DNA from: Hyphomonadaceae bacterium UBA1849 | GTDB lineage: Bacteria > Pseudomonadota > Alphaproteobacteria > Caulobacterales > Hyphomonadaceae | Direction of reading: 5' to 3' | DNA length: 64,000 nt | NCBI GenBank assembly: GCA_002338565.1 | Contig: DDIN01000008.1 | Coordinates: forward strand, 811,567-875,566 | Part shown: positions 16,536 through 24,402 of the stretch, piece by piece | How positions within the stretch are numbered: the first letter of the stretch is position 1 | Layout of the letters: each line of letters begins with the position of its first letter | Notes under the pieces: model-generated | Database searches by the model: none | Told to the model about the DNA's origin: nothing | What the model saw: only the letters and a program-made list of their open reading frames with translations | Position numbers and translations under genes: made by a program

Positions 16536-17843
16536 ATGAAAAATGGCGGGCGGATCGAAGCCGCAATTCAGGTTCTTGATGACGTTATGAACCGGCACCA
16601 GCCGGTTAAGTCTGCCATGCGCGACTGGGGCAAGCGTGCGCGTTACGCTGGCGCGAAAGACCGCGCCTGGGTCTCAGGCCTCGTGCTTGATGCACTACGC
16701 CACCGCAACTCACTTGCCTATGCTATGCAATCTGAAGCCCCGCGCGTGCTGGTGCTCGGCGCGCTACGCCATGTCTGGGATTGGGACATGAAGGATATTG
16801 AGAGCGCTTTGAAAGACGAACACGCCCCTTCGCCTCTTACCGGCGAAGAGCGTGAAGGAATTCTACTTGCGCCAGACCCGTCTGCGCCGCTGCATGTGCG
16901 CGGTGATTTTCCTGAATGGCTCACGCCTCATCTGACGCGCGTTTTTGGCGAAGACACCGTGATTGAAACGCAGGAAATGTCTGTCCGCGCACCGGTCGAC
17001 CTTCGCATCAACACGCTTAAGGCTGATCCGGAAAAAGCAGGCAAAGCGGTCAAAACCGCGGGCGGCAAGCCATCAGACCTTCTGGTGAACGGCTATCACA
17101 TTCCAGCACTTGACCCATCCCAACGTGAGACCAGCCTTCAATCTATTCCTGCTTATTCAAAGGGCTGGGTGGAAGTTCAGGATGCGGGCTCTCAGATCGC
17201 CGCAGCAGCAGGTAATGCCAAACCGGGTGACAATGTTCTCGACTTTTGTGCGGGTGGCGGCGGCAAAACACTTGCTCTGGCGGCGATGATGAAGGGTAAG
17301 GGTCAGGTCTTTGCCTATGATATTGACGGGCGGCGTCTCTCAGCGCTTATCCCGCGCCTCAAACGCTCCGGCGCTCACAATGTGCAGCTTTGCCATCCAA
17401 AAGAGCCTGAAGCTCTGGAAGCGCTCACCGGCAAAATGGATCTCGTGTTTGTGGATGCCCCATGCACAGGCACCGGCACATGGCGCCGCAAACCGGACAC
17501 GAAATGGCGCCTGAAAGAATCTGCGCTCGCAAAGCGTAATGAAGAGCAGGCCATGATCCTTGATAAGGCGTCTGAGTTTGTGAAACCGGGCGGGCGTCTG
17601 CTCTATGCGACTTGCTCATTCCTTGCGGAAGAAGACGAAGATCAGGTCACTGCCTTCCTTGAACGCAATGACGCATTCCGTCAGCTTGATGCGGTGCAAA
17701 GCGTGATCGAGTCCGGTCAGCTCACAGATGCTGGCATTGATATCGTGCGTCGCAACCAAATTCCAGGCGGTGCGGTACGCCTTACGCCGCGCAAAGCAGG
17801 TACTGATGGCTTCTTCTTTGCGGTTCTTGAAAAGAAAGCCTGA
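16536..17843 (+). CDS. RsmB/NOP2-type RNA (cytosine-5) methyltransferase
   Basis: A 435-aa SAM enzyme of the RsmB (Sun) family, which methylates C967 of 16S rRNA in E. coli. The N-terminal NusB-like domain spans about residues 1-140. The SAM motif I region is VLDFCAGGGGKTLALA. The two cysteines of the m5C mechanism are Cys310 (DAPCTGTGTWRR) and Cys360 (YATCSF). The start at 16536 (MKNGGRIEAA) fits the family; an in-frame ATG at 16470 would add 22 unlikely residues. Confidence 0.88.
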   Translation: MKNGGRIEAAIQVLDDVMNRHQPVKSAMRDWGKRARYAGAKDRAWVSGLVLDALRHRNSLAYAMQSEAPRVLVLGALRHVWDWDMKDIESALKDEHAPSPLTGEEREGILLAPDPSAPLHVRGDFPEWLTPHLTRVFGEDTVIETQEMSVRAPVDLRINTLKADPEKAGKAVKTAGGKPSDLLVNGYHIPALDPSQRETSLQSIPAYSKGWVEVQDAGSQIAAAAGNAKPGDNVLDFCAGGGGKTLALAAMMKGKGQVFAYDIDGRRLSALIPRLKRSGAHNVQLCHPKEPEALEALTGKMDLVFVDAPCTGTGTWRRKPDTKWRLKESALAKRNEEQAMILDKASEFVKPGGRLLYATCSFLAEEDEDQVTAFLERNDAFRQLDAVQSVIESGQLTDAGIDIVRRNQIPGGAVRLTPRKAGTDGFFFAVLEKKA

Positions 17844-17939
17844 GCGGAAACCCGCTCAGACGATCAGCGACAGAGACGAAGCTCTCGATATCTATTTATC
17901 GCTCTTTCCAGCCTTGCTTCACAAGACTAGGCTGACGCA

Positions 17940-18419
17940 ATGTCAACTCACGCCTTGCCAGACGACCGCACCTATTTTCCCTCTAGAGCCAAATGGGCTG
18001 GCGTCTTCATTATCGCCGCTTTGCTGCTGATCGCGGGGCTGGCTTTACCCATGCCCGTAGTTCTGAAGCTCCTGATAGGCACTGTTTTCGGTCTGGCGAT
18101 GCTAGGAAGTGCGCTACAGATTTTTCTGCAGATCAGCTGGCTCAAACTGAAACCGGACCGACTGGAGTATAGCCACCTCGGCCATAAACAGTCCTTTTCT
18201 TGGCTGGATGTGTCAGACTTCAAAACCGAAGCCATGACGGTCGGCTTCATCACTGTTGGTGACCGTATCCTCTTTTCATTTCATCCGCCGGGCGATCCGT
18301 CTGCAGGCCGGACGCAAACCTATCTTCCCGAAATGTATGGCCAAAAGCCTAAAGAGCTGGAAGACATGCTCAATGCGTTTCGCGCGCGGGCGCTTGAGAC
18401 ACTAAAAGCGACAAGATAG
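17940..18419 (+). CDS. Hypothetical two-pass membrane protein
   Basis: A 159-aa protein with two adjacent membrane segments (about residues 20-38 and 42-64) followed by a soluble domain whose pattern (KPDRLEYSHLGHKQSFSWLDVSDF) looks like the small PH-like domains found after such hairpins. No enzyme motif is visible. It lies 97 bases after the methyltransferase gene in the same direction. Confidence 0.7.
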   Translation: MSTHALPDDRTYFPSRAKWAGVFIIAALLLIAGLALPMPVVLKLLIGTVFGLAMLGSALQIFLQISWLKLKPDRLEYSHLGHKQSFSWLDVSDFKTEAMTVGFITVGDRILFSFHPPGDPSAGRTQTYLPEMYGQKPKELEDMLNAFRARALETLKATR

Positions 18420-18431
18420 CTAAAACACGGC

Positions 18432-19325
18432 TCAACCGAGCTCGGTTTTCAGAAAATCGATCATGACGCGGGTTTTCAAGGGCAAGAATGACCGGCTGGG
18501 ATAAATCAGCCAGGCAGCCGTTTCGAAATTGGTCGCCGTCACCTGATGCTGAGGGAATAGGTCGACCAGTTCACCCGCACCGACCTCCTCATCGGTCATC
18601 CAGTCAGCCAATAGCGCAGGTCCCATCCCCTGAAGGGCCGCAGACTTTAGCGCAAGAGCACTTGAGAAACTGAAATGCCCGTCAATGGGCACTTCTTCCA
18701 GCCGACCTTCGCTGGTCTGGAACTTCCAGGTGTTCCGAAACGCTGCGAGCGTGAACAGAAGACAATCATGACCAGCAAGATCCGCCGGCAGAGACGGTTT
18801 ACCGGCCCGCTGCAGATAATCGGGGCTCGCGCACACACGATATCGCGTCGTCATCAAACGCGTTGCAATGAGATCACCTTCCAGATGTGCACTGAGCCGC
18901 ACTGCCAGATCCATGCGCTCTGCAATCAGATCAACATTGGCATCGGTCATATGCAGCTCGACCTGCAATTCGGGATAACGCGCTTTGAAGGCCCCGAGCA
19001 GAGGCACAATCTTTGTCTGACCAAACGCCACAGACGAGGTTAAACGCAGCCGCCCCCGCGGCTGCCCGTCTTGCATCTGAACGGCATCTTCGGCACGGGC
19101 GAGCTCTTCAAGTAAAGGCTCAACGCGCCGCCAATAGGCTTCACCTTCTTCCGTCAATGACAGACTACGCGTTGTGCGCTGGAACAGGCGCACGCCGAGC
19201 CGCTCTTCCAGTGATGCAATCTGCCGGGACACTGAGGACGGATCGACCCCCTCTCCACGCGCGACCGCGGCAAAGCTGCCCAGCTTCACCGTCTCAACAA
19301 ATAGCTGAAGCTGCTTCACATCCAT
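18432..19325 (-). CDS. LysR-family transcriptional regulator
   Basis: A 297-aa regulator. The N-terminal winged helix-turn-helix is at residues 1-60 (SFAAVARGEGVDPSSVSRQIASLE), and the effector-binding periplasmic-binding-protein-like domain is at about 90-295. It diverges from the azoreductase and dehydrogenase genes with a 101-base gap, the standard arrangement for a LysR protein and its target. The effector is unknown, perhaps a quinone or reactive electrophile given the target. Confidence 0.92.
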   Translation of the reverse strand: MDVKQLQLFVETVKLGSFAAVARGEGVDPSSVSRQIASLEERLGVRLFQRTTRSLSLTEEGEAYWRRVEPLLEELARAEDAVQMQDGQPRGRLRLTSSVAFGQTKIVPLLGAFKARYPELQVELHMTDANVDLIAERMDLAVRLSAHLEGDLIATRLMTTRYRVCASPDYLQRAGKPSLPADLAGHDCLLFTLAAFRNTWKFQTSEGRLEEVPIDGHFSFSSALALKSAALQGMGPALLADWMTDEEVGAGELVDLFPQHQVTATNFETAAWLIYPSRSFLPLKTRVMIDFLKTELG

Positions 19326-19426
19326 TCATGCATTAAACGCATGATACTGCTGCATTTCAACTAATTTATTGCGCTAAGCGCCATGGCTAATGCTGTCCCT
19401 CCAAGAAATCAGGAAGGACAAGTCAC
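19326..19426. promoter_or_regulatory. Divergent promoter region lysR / azoR
   Basis: A 101-base AT-rich gap holding both promoters. It contains TGCATTTCAACTAATTTATTGCG and related A/T-rich dyad-like sequence where a LysR protein could bind; no exact T-N11-A site was assigned. Confidence 0.4.
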
Positions 19427-20077
19427 ATGGCTAACTTACTCCGCATTGATGCCAGCGCTCGCATTGAAGAGTCCCATTCGCGCGCTCTGGGCGACTATTT
19501 CGAAACGGCCTGGGAAGCAGCTAACCCGATCACGCGGCGCTTTCTATCCAAAACGCCAAAGAACGAGATTGTCCGCCGCGATCTCGCAGCACGCCCGATT
19601 AGCCACATCGCAAACTCGACAATTGCGGGCTTCTACACGCCGCCAGACGGCTTCACGCCAGACCTCTACGCCGCGACAGCAATGTCAGATGAACTCATTG
19701 CCGAGCTGCAAGCAACAGACACGCTTGTCATCACGACACCGCTCTACAATTTCTCGGTCCCTTCCAGCCTGAAAGCCTGGATCGACCAGATTATGCGCAT
19801 CGGGCACACCTTCTCATTTGATGGCGAGAACTTTGGCGGCCTGCTGCAGGTGAAAGACGTCGTTATCATCTGCGCTTATGGCGCGAGCGGCTATCTCGAC
19901 GCCAACGCGATGAAATCCGCGAACTTCCTGCAGCCATATCTGGAATTTCTGTTCGGTTTCATGGGCGCTGAATCCATCCGGTTCATCTCCGCCGAAGGCA
20001 TGACAGGTGATGCAGCCCATGTGGAAACAACGCTGACACAAGCCCGTGCAGACATTGACAAACTCTTTGCCGCTTAA
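19427..20077 (+). CDS. FMN-dependent NADH-azoreductase-like flavoprotein
   Basis: A 216-aa flavodoxin-like-fold oxidoreductase of the AzoR group, which reduces quinones and azo compounds in the cytoplasm. The N-terminus (NLLRIDASARIEESHSRALGDYF) holds the FMN phosphate-binding segment, and LVITTPLYNFSVPSSLKAWIDQIMR is the family's second signature. The ribosome site aggaagga precedes the ATG. It is followed 9 bases later by the HIBADH-like gene, probably one operon under the divergent LysR. Confidence 0.88.
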   Translation: MANLLRIDASARIEESHSRALGDYFETAWEAANPITRRFLSKTPKNEIVRRDLAARPISHIANSTIAGFYTPPDGFTPDLYAATAMSDELIAELQATDTLVITTPLYNFSVPSSLKAWIDQIMRIGHTFSFDGENFGGLLQVKDVVIICAYGASGYLDANAMKSANFLQPYLEFLFGFMGAESIRFISAEGMTGDAAHVETTLTQARADIDKLFAA

Positions 20078-20086
20078 GGATTTCAA

Positions 20087-20950
20087 ATGACAAAAATTGC
20101 TTTTCTTGGCCTCGGTGCCATGGGCCAGCGTATGGCCGCTCGTCTGCTCTCTGCAGGACATGATCTGACCGTCTGGAACCGCAGCCCGGACGTTGCGGCA
20201 GCTCTCGTCTCACACGGCGCAAAGCTTGCCAAAGACCCTGCCGATGCCGTGAAAGACGCCGAAATCGTCTTCTCTATGGTGCGTGATGACGCGGCTTCTT
20301 CTGATGTCTGGCTATCACCCGAAACCGGCGCCCTGAACGCCCTGCCTGAACATGCGATCGCCGTAGAATGTTCAACCGTATCTCACGGGCATATCAAAAA
20401 CCTCAGCGACGCATTTGACGCCGCCGGCCGCAAGCTGGTCGACGCACCATTGGCAGGGTCGCGCCCCCAGGCAGAACAAGGCCAGCTTATATTCCTCGTG
20501 GGCGGAGAAACGGCCCATGTCGAAGCTCTGGGCCCGCTCTTCTCCATTATGGGAAGCGCTACGCATCATGTCGGCGGCACCGGAGCTGGCTCTATTGTCA
20601 AACTGATGGTGAACGGCCTGTTTGGTGTGCAGCTGGCGGTCGCAGCCGAGCTGCTCGGCTTTGCCAAAGCATCAGGCATTGATGTGGCTTGCGCAAGTGA
20701 AGCCATTGGCTCGACACCCGTTTGCAGTCCTGCCGTCAAACTCGCGATGGGCGCAATGCAGGCAGGCGGCTTCGCGCCCATGTTCCCGATTGATCTTGTC
20801 GAAAAGGATTTTGGTCTTCTCGCGCAGGATGGTGAAACGCTGGGCGCGTCACTTCCGCTCTCAGCAGCGACCCGGAGCGTTTACGCAAAGGCTAAGGAAC
20901 AAGGTTTCGCCGGCGACAATATCACCGGCGTGGCCCAGCTCTATCTGTAA
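20087..20950 (+). CDS. 3-hydroxyisobutyrate-dehydrogenase-family NAD(P) oxidoreductase
   Basis: A 287-aa beta-hydroxyacid dehydrogenase. The dinucleotide loop is GLGAMGQRM, with VWNRS at the end of the second strand (an Arg suggesting NADP). The substrate signature is DAPLAGSRPQAEQGQL, and the catalytic lysine lies in GAGSIVKLMVNGL. The members include glyoxylate/succinic-semialdehyde reductases, so a role in aldehyde clearance next to a quinone reductase is plausible. The exact substrate is unknown. Confidence 0.85.
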   Translation: MTKIAFLGLGAMGQRMAARLLSAGHDLTVWNRSPDVAAALVSHGAKLAKDPADAVKDAEIVFSMVRDDAASSDVWLSPETGALNALPEHAIAVECSTVSHGHIKNLSDAFDAAGRKLVDAPLAGSRPQAEQGQLIFLVGGETAHVEALGPLFSIMGSATHHVGGTGAGSIVKLMVNGLFGVQLAVAAELLGFAKASGIDVACASEAIGSTPVCSPAVKLAMGAMQAGGFAPMFPIDLVEKDFGLLAQDGETLGASLPLSAATRSVYAKAKEQGFAGDNITGVAQLYL

Positions 20951-20972
20951 GCTGACAATCTGAACAAAATCG

Positions 20973-20999
20973 AGGGCCGGAGGTGACTTCCGGCCCTTC
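20973..20999. terminator. Possible terminator hairpin
   Basis: An 8-bp inverted repeat (gggccgga / tccggccc) with a loop of about 8 bases lies 24 bases after the dehydrogenase stop. The T run after it is poor, so it could instead be an mRNA-stabilising hairpin. Confidence 0.45.
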
Positions 21000-21035
21000 A
21001 CAGATTGAACTTAGGCTCGATTCCTGTCTATGAGC

Positions 21036-21071
21036 ATCTCAGGAAAAGTGGGAACCGGTTTTCCGCTGAGA
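21036..21071. repeat. REP-like palindrome upstream of guaA
   Basis: The arms ctcaggaaaa and ttttccgctgag pair around gtgggaaccgg. The core aaaagtgggaaccggtttt closely resembles dispersed palindromes that recur in intergenic regions of many alphaproteobacteria. Only this copy is clear in the window. Confidence 0.5.
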
Positions 21072-21095
21072 ATGCGACCATAGAAAGTGCGCGCC

Positions 21096-22652
21096 ATGAC
21101 GGCACATGAACATCTTCTCATCATCGATTTTGGCTCTCAGGTCACTCAGCTGATCGCGCGACGCGTACGCGAAAGCGGCGTCTATTGTGAGATCCATCCC
21201 TATAACAAAGTGGATGCAGCTTTCCTTGAAAGCTATGCACCGAAGGCGATCATCCTCTCGGGCGGTCCATCAAGCGTGTACTGGGAAGATGCCCCACTGC
21301 CAGACCCGAAAGTCTTCGAACTTGGCATCCCTGTTTTCGGCATCTGTTACGGCCAGCAAGCCATGGTCCACATGCTGGGCGGAAAGATTGAAGGTGGCAC
21401 GAGCCGCGAATTTGGCCGCGCCTTTATCGAAAAAGTTTCGGACGACCCGCTGTTTGAGAGCATGTTCGCAAATGGCGACAAGGAAGAAGTCTGGATGAGC
21501 CATGGCGACCACGTCGCCGAAATGGCGCCGGGCTTTGGCGTGGTTGCGCGCTCGCCGGGTGCACCGTTCGCAGTCATCTCTGATCCGGAACGCGGCTATT
21601 ATGGCTCACAATTCCACCCGGAAGTCGTCCACACCGTTCATGGCCGCCAGCTTCTGAAGAACTTCACCCACAATGTGGCAGGCTTCAAAGGCGATTGGTC
21701 TATGGCGGCCTACCGCGCCGAAGCGATTGAAAAGATCCGCGCGCAGGTTGGCGATAAGAAAGTGATTTGCGGCCTCTCCGGCGGCGTGGATTCTTCCGTT
21801 GCAGCCGTGCTGATCCACGAAGCAATTGGCGATCAGCTCACCTGTGTGTACGTCGATCACGGCCTGATGCGCCTTGGCGAGTCCGAGCAGGTGGTGAACC
21901 TCTTCCGTGACCATTACAACATCCCGCTCGTGGATGTAGACGCATCCGATCTCTTCCTCGGCAAGCTGGAAGGCGTCTCCGACCCAGAGAAGAAGCGCAA
22001 AATTATCGGCGGTCTTTTCATCGACGTGTTCGAAGAAGAAGCGAAGAAAGTCGGCGGCGCTGACTTCCTCGCACAGGGCACGCTCTATCCGGACGTTATC
22101 GAGAGCGTTTCCGCACTCGGCGGCCCATCGGTCACAATCAAATCCCACCACAATGTTGGCGGTCTGCCAGAGCGCATGAATATGCAGCTGGTCGAGCCTC
22201 TGCGTGAGCTGTTCAAAGACGAAGTGCGCGCGCTTGGCCGCGAGCTCGGCCTGCCGGAAGCCTTTATCGGTCGCCATCCCTTCCCGGGCCCTGGCCTCGC
22301 GATTCGTATTCCGGGCGAAATCACTCGTGAGAAAGCCGACACGCTGCGCAAAGCCGACGCAATCTACATTGAAGAGATCAAAAGCGCCGGCCTTTATGAT
22401 GAAATCTGGCAGGCCTTCTCTGTGCTCCTCCCGGTAAACACCGTCGGTGTGATGGGTGATTTGCGTACTTATGAAGCAGTTCTCGCCCTTCGTGCCGTCA
22501 CATCAACAGATGGCATGACAGCGGATTATTATCCGTACCCGCATGATTTCCTCGGCAAGGTGGCAACCCGCATCATCAATGAGGTCAAAGGCGTGAACCG
22601 CGTGGTCTACGACATTACGTCGAAACCACCTGGCACGATTGAGTGGGAATGA
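21096..22652 (+). CDS. guaA: GMP synthase (glutamine-hydrolysing)
   Basis: A 518-aa enzyme converting XMP to GMP. The N-terminal glutamine amidotransferase has nucleophile Cys84 (FGICYGQQ) and the later His-Glu in FHPEVVHT. The ATP pyrophosphatase P-loop is SGGVDSS from Ser228, and the C-terminal dimerisation domain ends in PPGTIEWE. ATG 21096 (MTAHEHLL) is preferred to an in-frame GTG at 21087. The gene is complete, but its 3' end is the probable attachment site of the island that starts right after it. Confidence 0.97.
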   Translation: MTAHEHLLIIDFGSQVTQLIARRVRESGVYCEIHPYNKVDAAFLESYAPKAIILSGGPSSVYWEDAPLPDPKVFELGIPVFGICYGQQAMVHMLGGKIEGGTSREFGRAFIEKVSDDPLFESMFANGDKEEVWMSHGDHVAEMAPGFGVVARSPGAPFAVISDPERGYYGSQFHPEVVHTVHGRQLLKNFTHNVAGFKGDWSMAAYRAEAIEKIRAQVGDKKVICGLSGGVDSSVAAVLIHEAIGDQLTCVYVDHGLMRLGESEQVVNLFRDHYNIPLVDVDASDLFLGKLEGVSDPEKKRKIIGGLFIDVFEEEAKKVGGADFLAQGTLYPDVIESVSALGGPSVTIKSHHNVGGLPERMNMQLVEPLRELFKDEVRALGRELGLPEAFIGRHPFPGPGLAIRIPGEITREKADTLRKADAIYIEEIKSAGLYDEIWQAFSVLLPVNTVGVMGDLRTYEAVLALRAVTSTDGMTADYYPYPHDFLGKVATRIINEVKGVNRVVYDITSKPPGTIEWE

Positions 22653-22660
22653 TTCCGCGT
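22625..22660. other. Putative attL: guaA 3' end
   Basis: The last codons of guaA (around GGCACGATTGAGTGGGAATGA) are the known target of a family of P4-type integrases. Here an integrase gene in the same direction begins 294 bases downstream, and composition changes at this point. The matching attR lies beyond the window, so the exact repeat cannot be defined. Confidence 0.55.
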
Positions 22661-22766
22661 CTCTCGCGGACTATCGCGAACGATCAATAAATTCAACAAA
22701 TACAATAGCTTGATACCGATTTTCGTTCGGTGTCTATCGCCTTCTATCGCGGGCCAACGGAACATT

Positions 22767-22922
22767 CTGACGGTATCGCCTGACGGTATACAAATTGCCT
22801 CTTCCTGCCTAAAGTCAAAATACCGTCAGCCCATTTTGGCGGCCTGACGGTATTTTATCGGCATAACGCATTGAAAAATAAGTTTTTTGTTGTGGAAAAT
22901 TGGCCATTTCGGCCTGACGGTA
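22767..22922. repeat. Five CTGACGGTA repeats before the integrase gene
   Basis: Copies occur at 22767-22776, 22779-22789, 22820-22829 (inverted), 22843-22853 and 22913-22922. The last two share a longer block reading approximately ccattt..cggcctgacggta. They lie between guaA and int, so they may be integrase arm-type sites, excisionase sites or an int operator. Confidence 0.85.
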
Positions 22923-22946
22923 AAATTGGTGGGAAGGAGGCGCAAC

Positions 22947-24206
22947 ATGCTGACCGATATTGCAATCAAGTCTTTGAAATCAAAGGATAAACCCTACAAG
23001 GTCGCAGACCGGGACGGTCTCTATGTGTCCGTCGCGCCGACGGGCACCAAGACCTTCCGCTACGATTACCGTGTGAACGGGCGCCGGGAGACGCTGACCA
23101 TCGGGCGTTATGGCAAGTACGGGATCACGCTGGCGGCTGCGCGCGAGAAGCTGATCGATGCGAAGAAGCTCGTGGATGAGGGTGTCTCACCCGCCAAGGA
23201 AAAGAAGCGGGCCAAGGCCAAAGCGAAATCCGAAGGGACGTTCGGGGAGCTTGCTCAGCGCTGGCTCGCTGAGAGCGAGATGTCGGACTCGACCCGCGAC
23301 ATGCGTCGTCACATTGTCGATCGTGACCTGATCCCGGCGCTGGGCAATTACACCTTGCGCGAAGTGACGAGCGAGGACGTCCGTCAGCTCTGCGACAAGA
23401 TCAAGAAGCGGGGCGCGCCTTCAACGGCGCTGCACGCCCGCGAGTTCATCAAGCTCATCTACGCCTTCGCCAATTTGCACGGCATCCGTGTCGAGAATCC
23501 CGCCGAGGAGGTCGATCCCCGGTCGATCGCGCGTGTCCGGCCCCGCGACCGCTCGCTCACGCCGCTGGAGATCCGGGTCCTCTATCGCGTGCTCGAAGAG
23601 ATCACCGCCAATCCGACGCTGAAGCTCGGCGTGAAATTCATCCTGCTGACGATGAAGCGCAAGACCGAGGTCGCCCATGCGACATGGGATGAAGTCAGTT
23701 TCCAGGATGCGGTCTGGACCATCCCGAAGAAGCGGATGAAGACCGGCCTCGACCACAATGTCTATCTGTCGAACCAGGCGCTCGATATTCTGGTGGCGCT
23801 TAAAACCTGCGCAGGCGGATCGAAATACGTCTTCCCGTCGCGCTATGACACGTTTCGCCCGATATCGAATGCGACCTTCAACCGGATCACCGACAGCGCC
23901 CACAAGCTGGCAAGCGAGATGGAGCTTCCGCTGGAGCCTTTCACCGTCCACGACCTGCGGCGCACGGGCTCGACGCTCCTGAATGAGCTTGGTTTCAATC
24001 GCGACTGGATCGAAAAAAGCCTCGCGCACGAAGACCGGCGCTCTTCGCGTGGGGTCTACAACAAGGCCGAATATGCAGACCAGCGCCGCCACATGATGCA
24101 GGAATGGGCCGACATGATCGATGCCTGGGCTGCGGGTGAAAGCCGCAAGCCGAACATCATCCCGGAGAGCATGGCGGTCTACGCCGCTGATCCGAGGGTG
24201 GGGTGA
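22947..24206 (+). CDS. int: P4-type tyrosine integrase of the ICE
   Basis: A 419-aa site-specific recombinase. The start at 22947 (MLTDIAIKSLKSKDKPYKV) follows aaggagg and is preferred over an in-frame ATG at 22887. The N-terminal DUF4102 domain (residues 1-90: GLYVSVAPTGTKTFRYDYR, TIGRYG) is typical of island integrases, followed by the SAM-like core-binding domain. The catalytic set is Arg238 (MKRKTEV), His335-x2-Arg338 (HDLRRTG) and Tyr371 (GVYNKAEY). The position next to guaA matches the guaA-targeting integrase group. It would act with the excisionase-like gene at 52638. Confidence 0.93.
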   Translation: MLTDIAIKSLKSKDKPYKVADRDGLYVSVAPTGTKTFRYDYRVNGRRETLTIGRYGKYGITLAAAREKLIDAKKLVDEGVSPAKEKKRAKAKAKSEGTFGELAQRWLAESEMSDSTRDMRRHIVDRDLIPALGNYTLREVTSEDVRQLCDKIKKRGAPSTALHAREFIKLIYAFANLHGIRVENPAEEVDPRSIARVRPRDRSLTPLEIRVLYRVLEEITANPTLKLGVKFILLTMKRKTEVAHATWDEVSFQDAVWTIPKKRMKTGLDHNVYLSNQALDILVALKTCAGGSKYVFPSRYDTFRPISNATFNRITDSAHKLASEMELPLEPFTVHDLRRTGSTLLNELGFNRDWIEKSLAHEDRRSSRGVYNKAEYADQRRHMMQEWADMIDAWAAGESRKPNIIPESMAVYAADPRVG

Positions 24207-24402
24207 TCGTCACTTCCGGTTCGGGCGCAGAAGGAGTCTTTACGACCGGCATGAAGCGTAGGCCAAAGCTGACGTTTGCGATTGCGGCGCGAAGCAGCGC
24301 TGATGGCGCCAAACGGCCAATCGTGGATCCCAGGTCAGATTGGATGAATGTCGTGGACAATCCCATGTTGCAACACATCGGTCTAAGTAGGAAGGTGTAA
24401 CT

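Noticed and set aside
22767..22922. CRISPR array
   Set aside because: Repeats are only 9-11 bases, unevenly spaced and one is inverted; no cas gene is near.
22653..22946. tRNA gene as integration target
   Set aside because: No cloverleaf or CCA-type 3' end was found; the guaA end is a better explanation.
23421..24092. 223-codon frame antisense to the integrase
   Set aside because: Opposite strand of a clear integrase gene; composition typical of antisense to GC-rich coding sequence.
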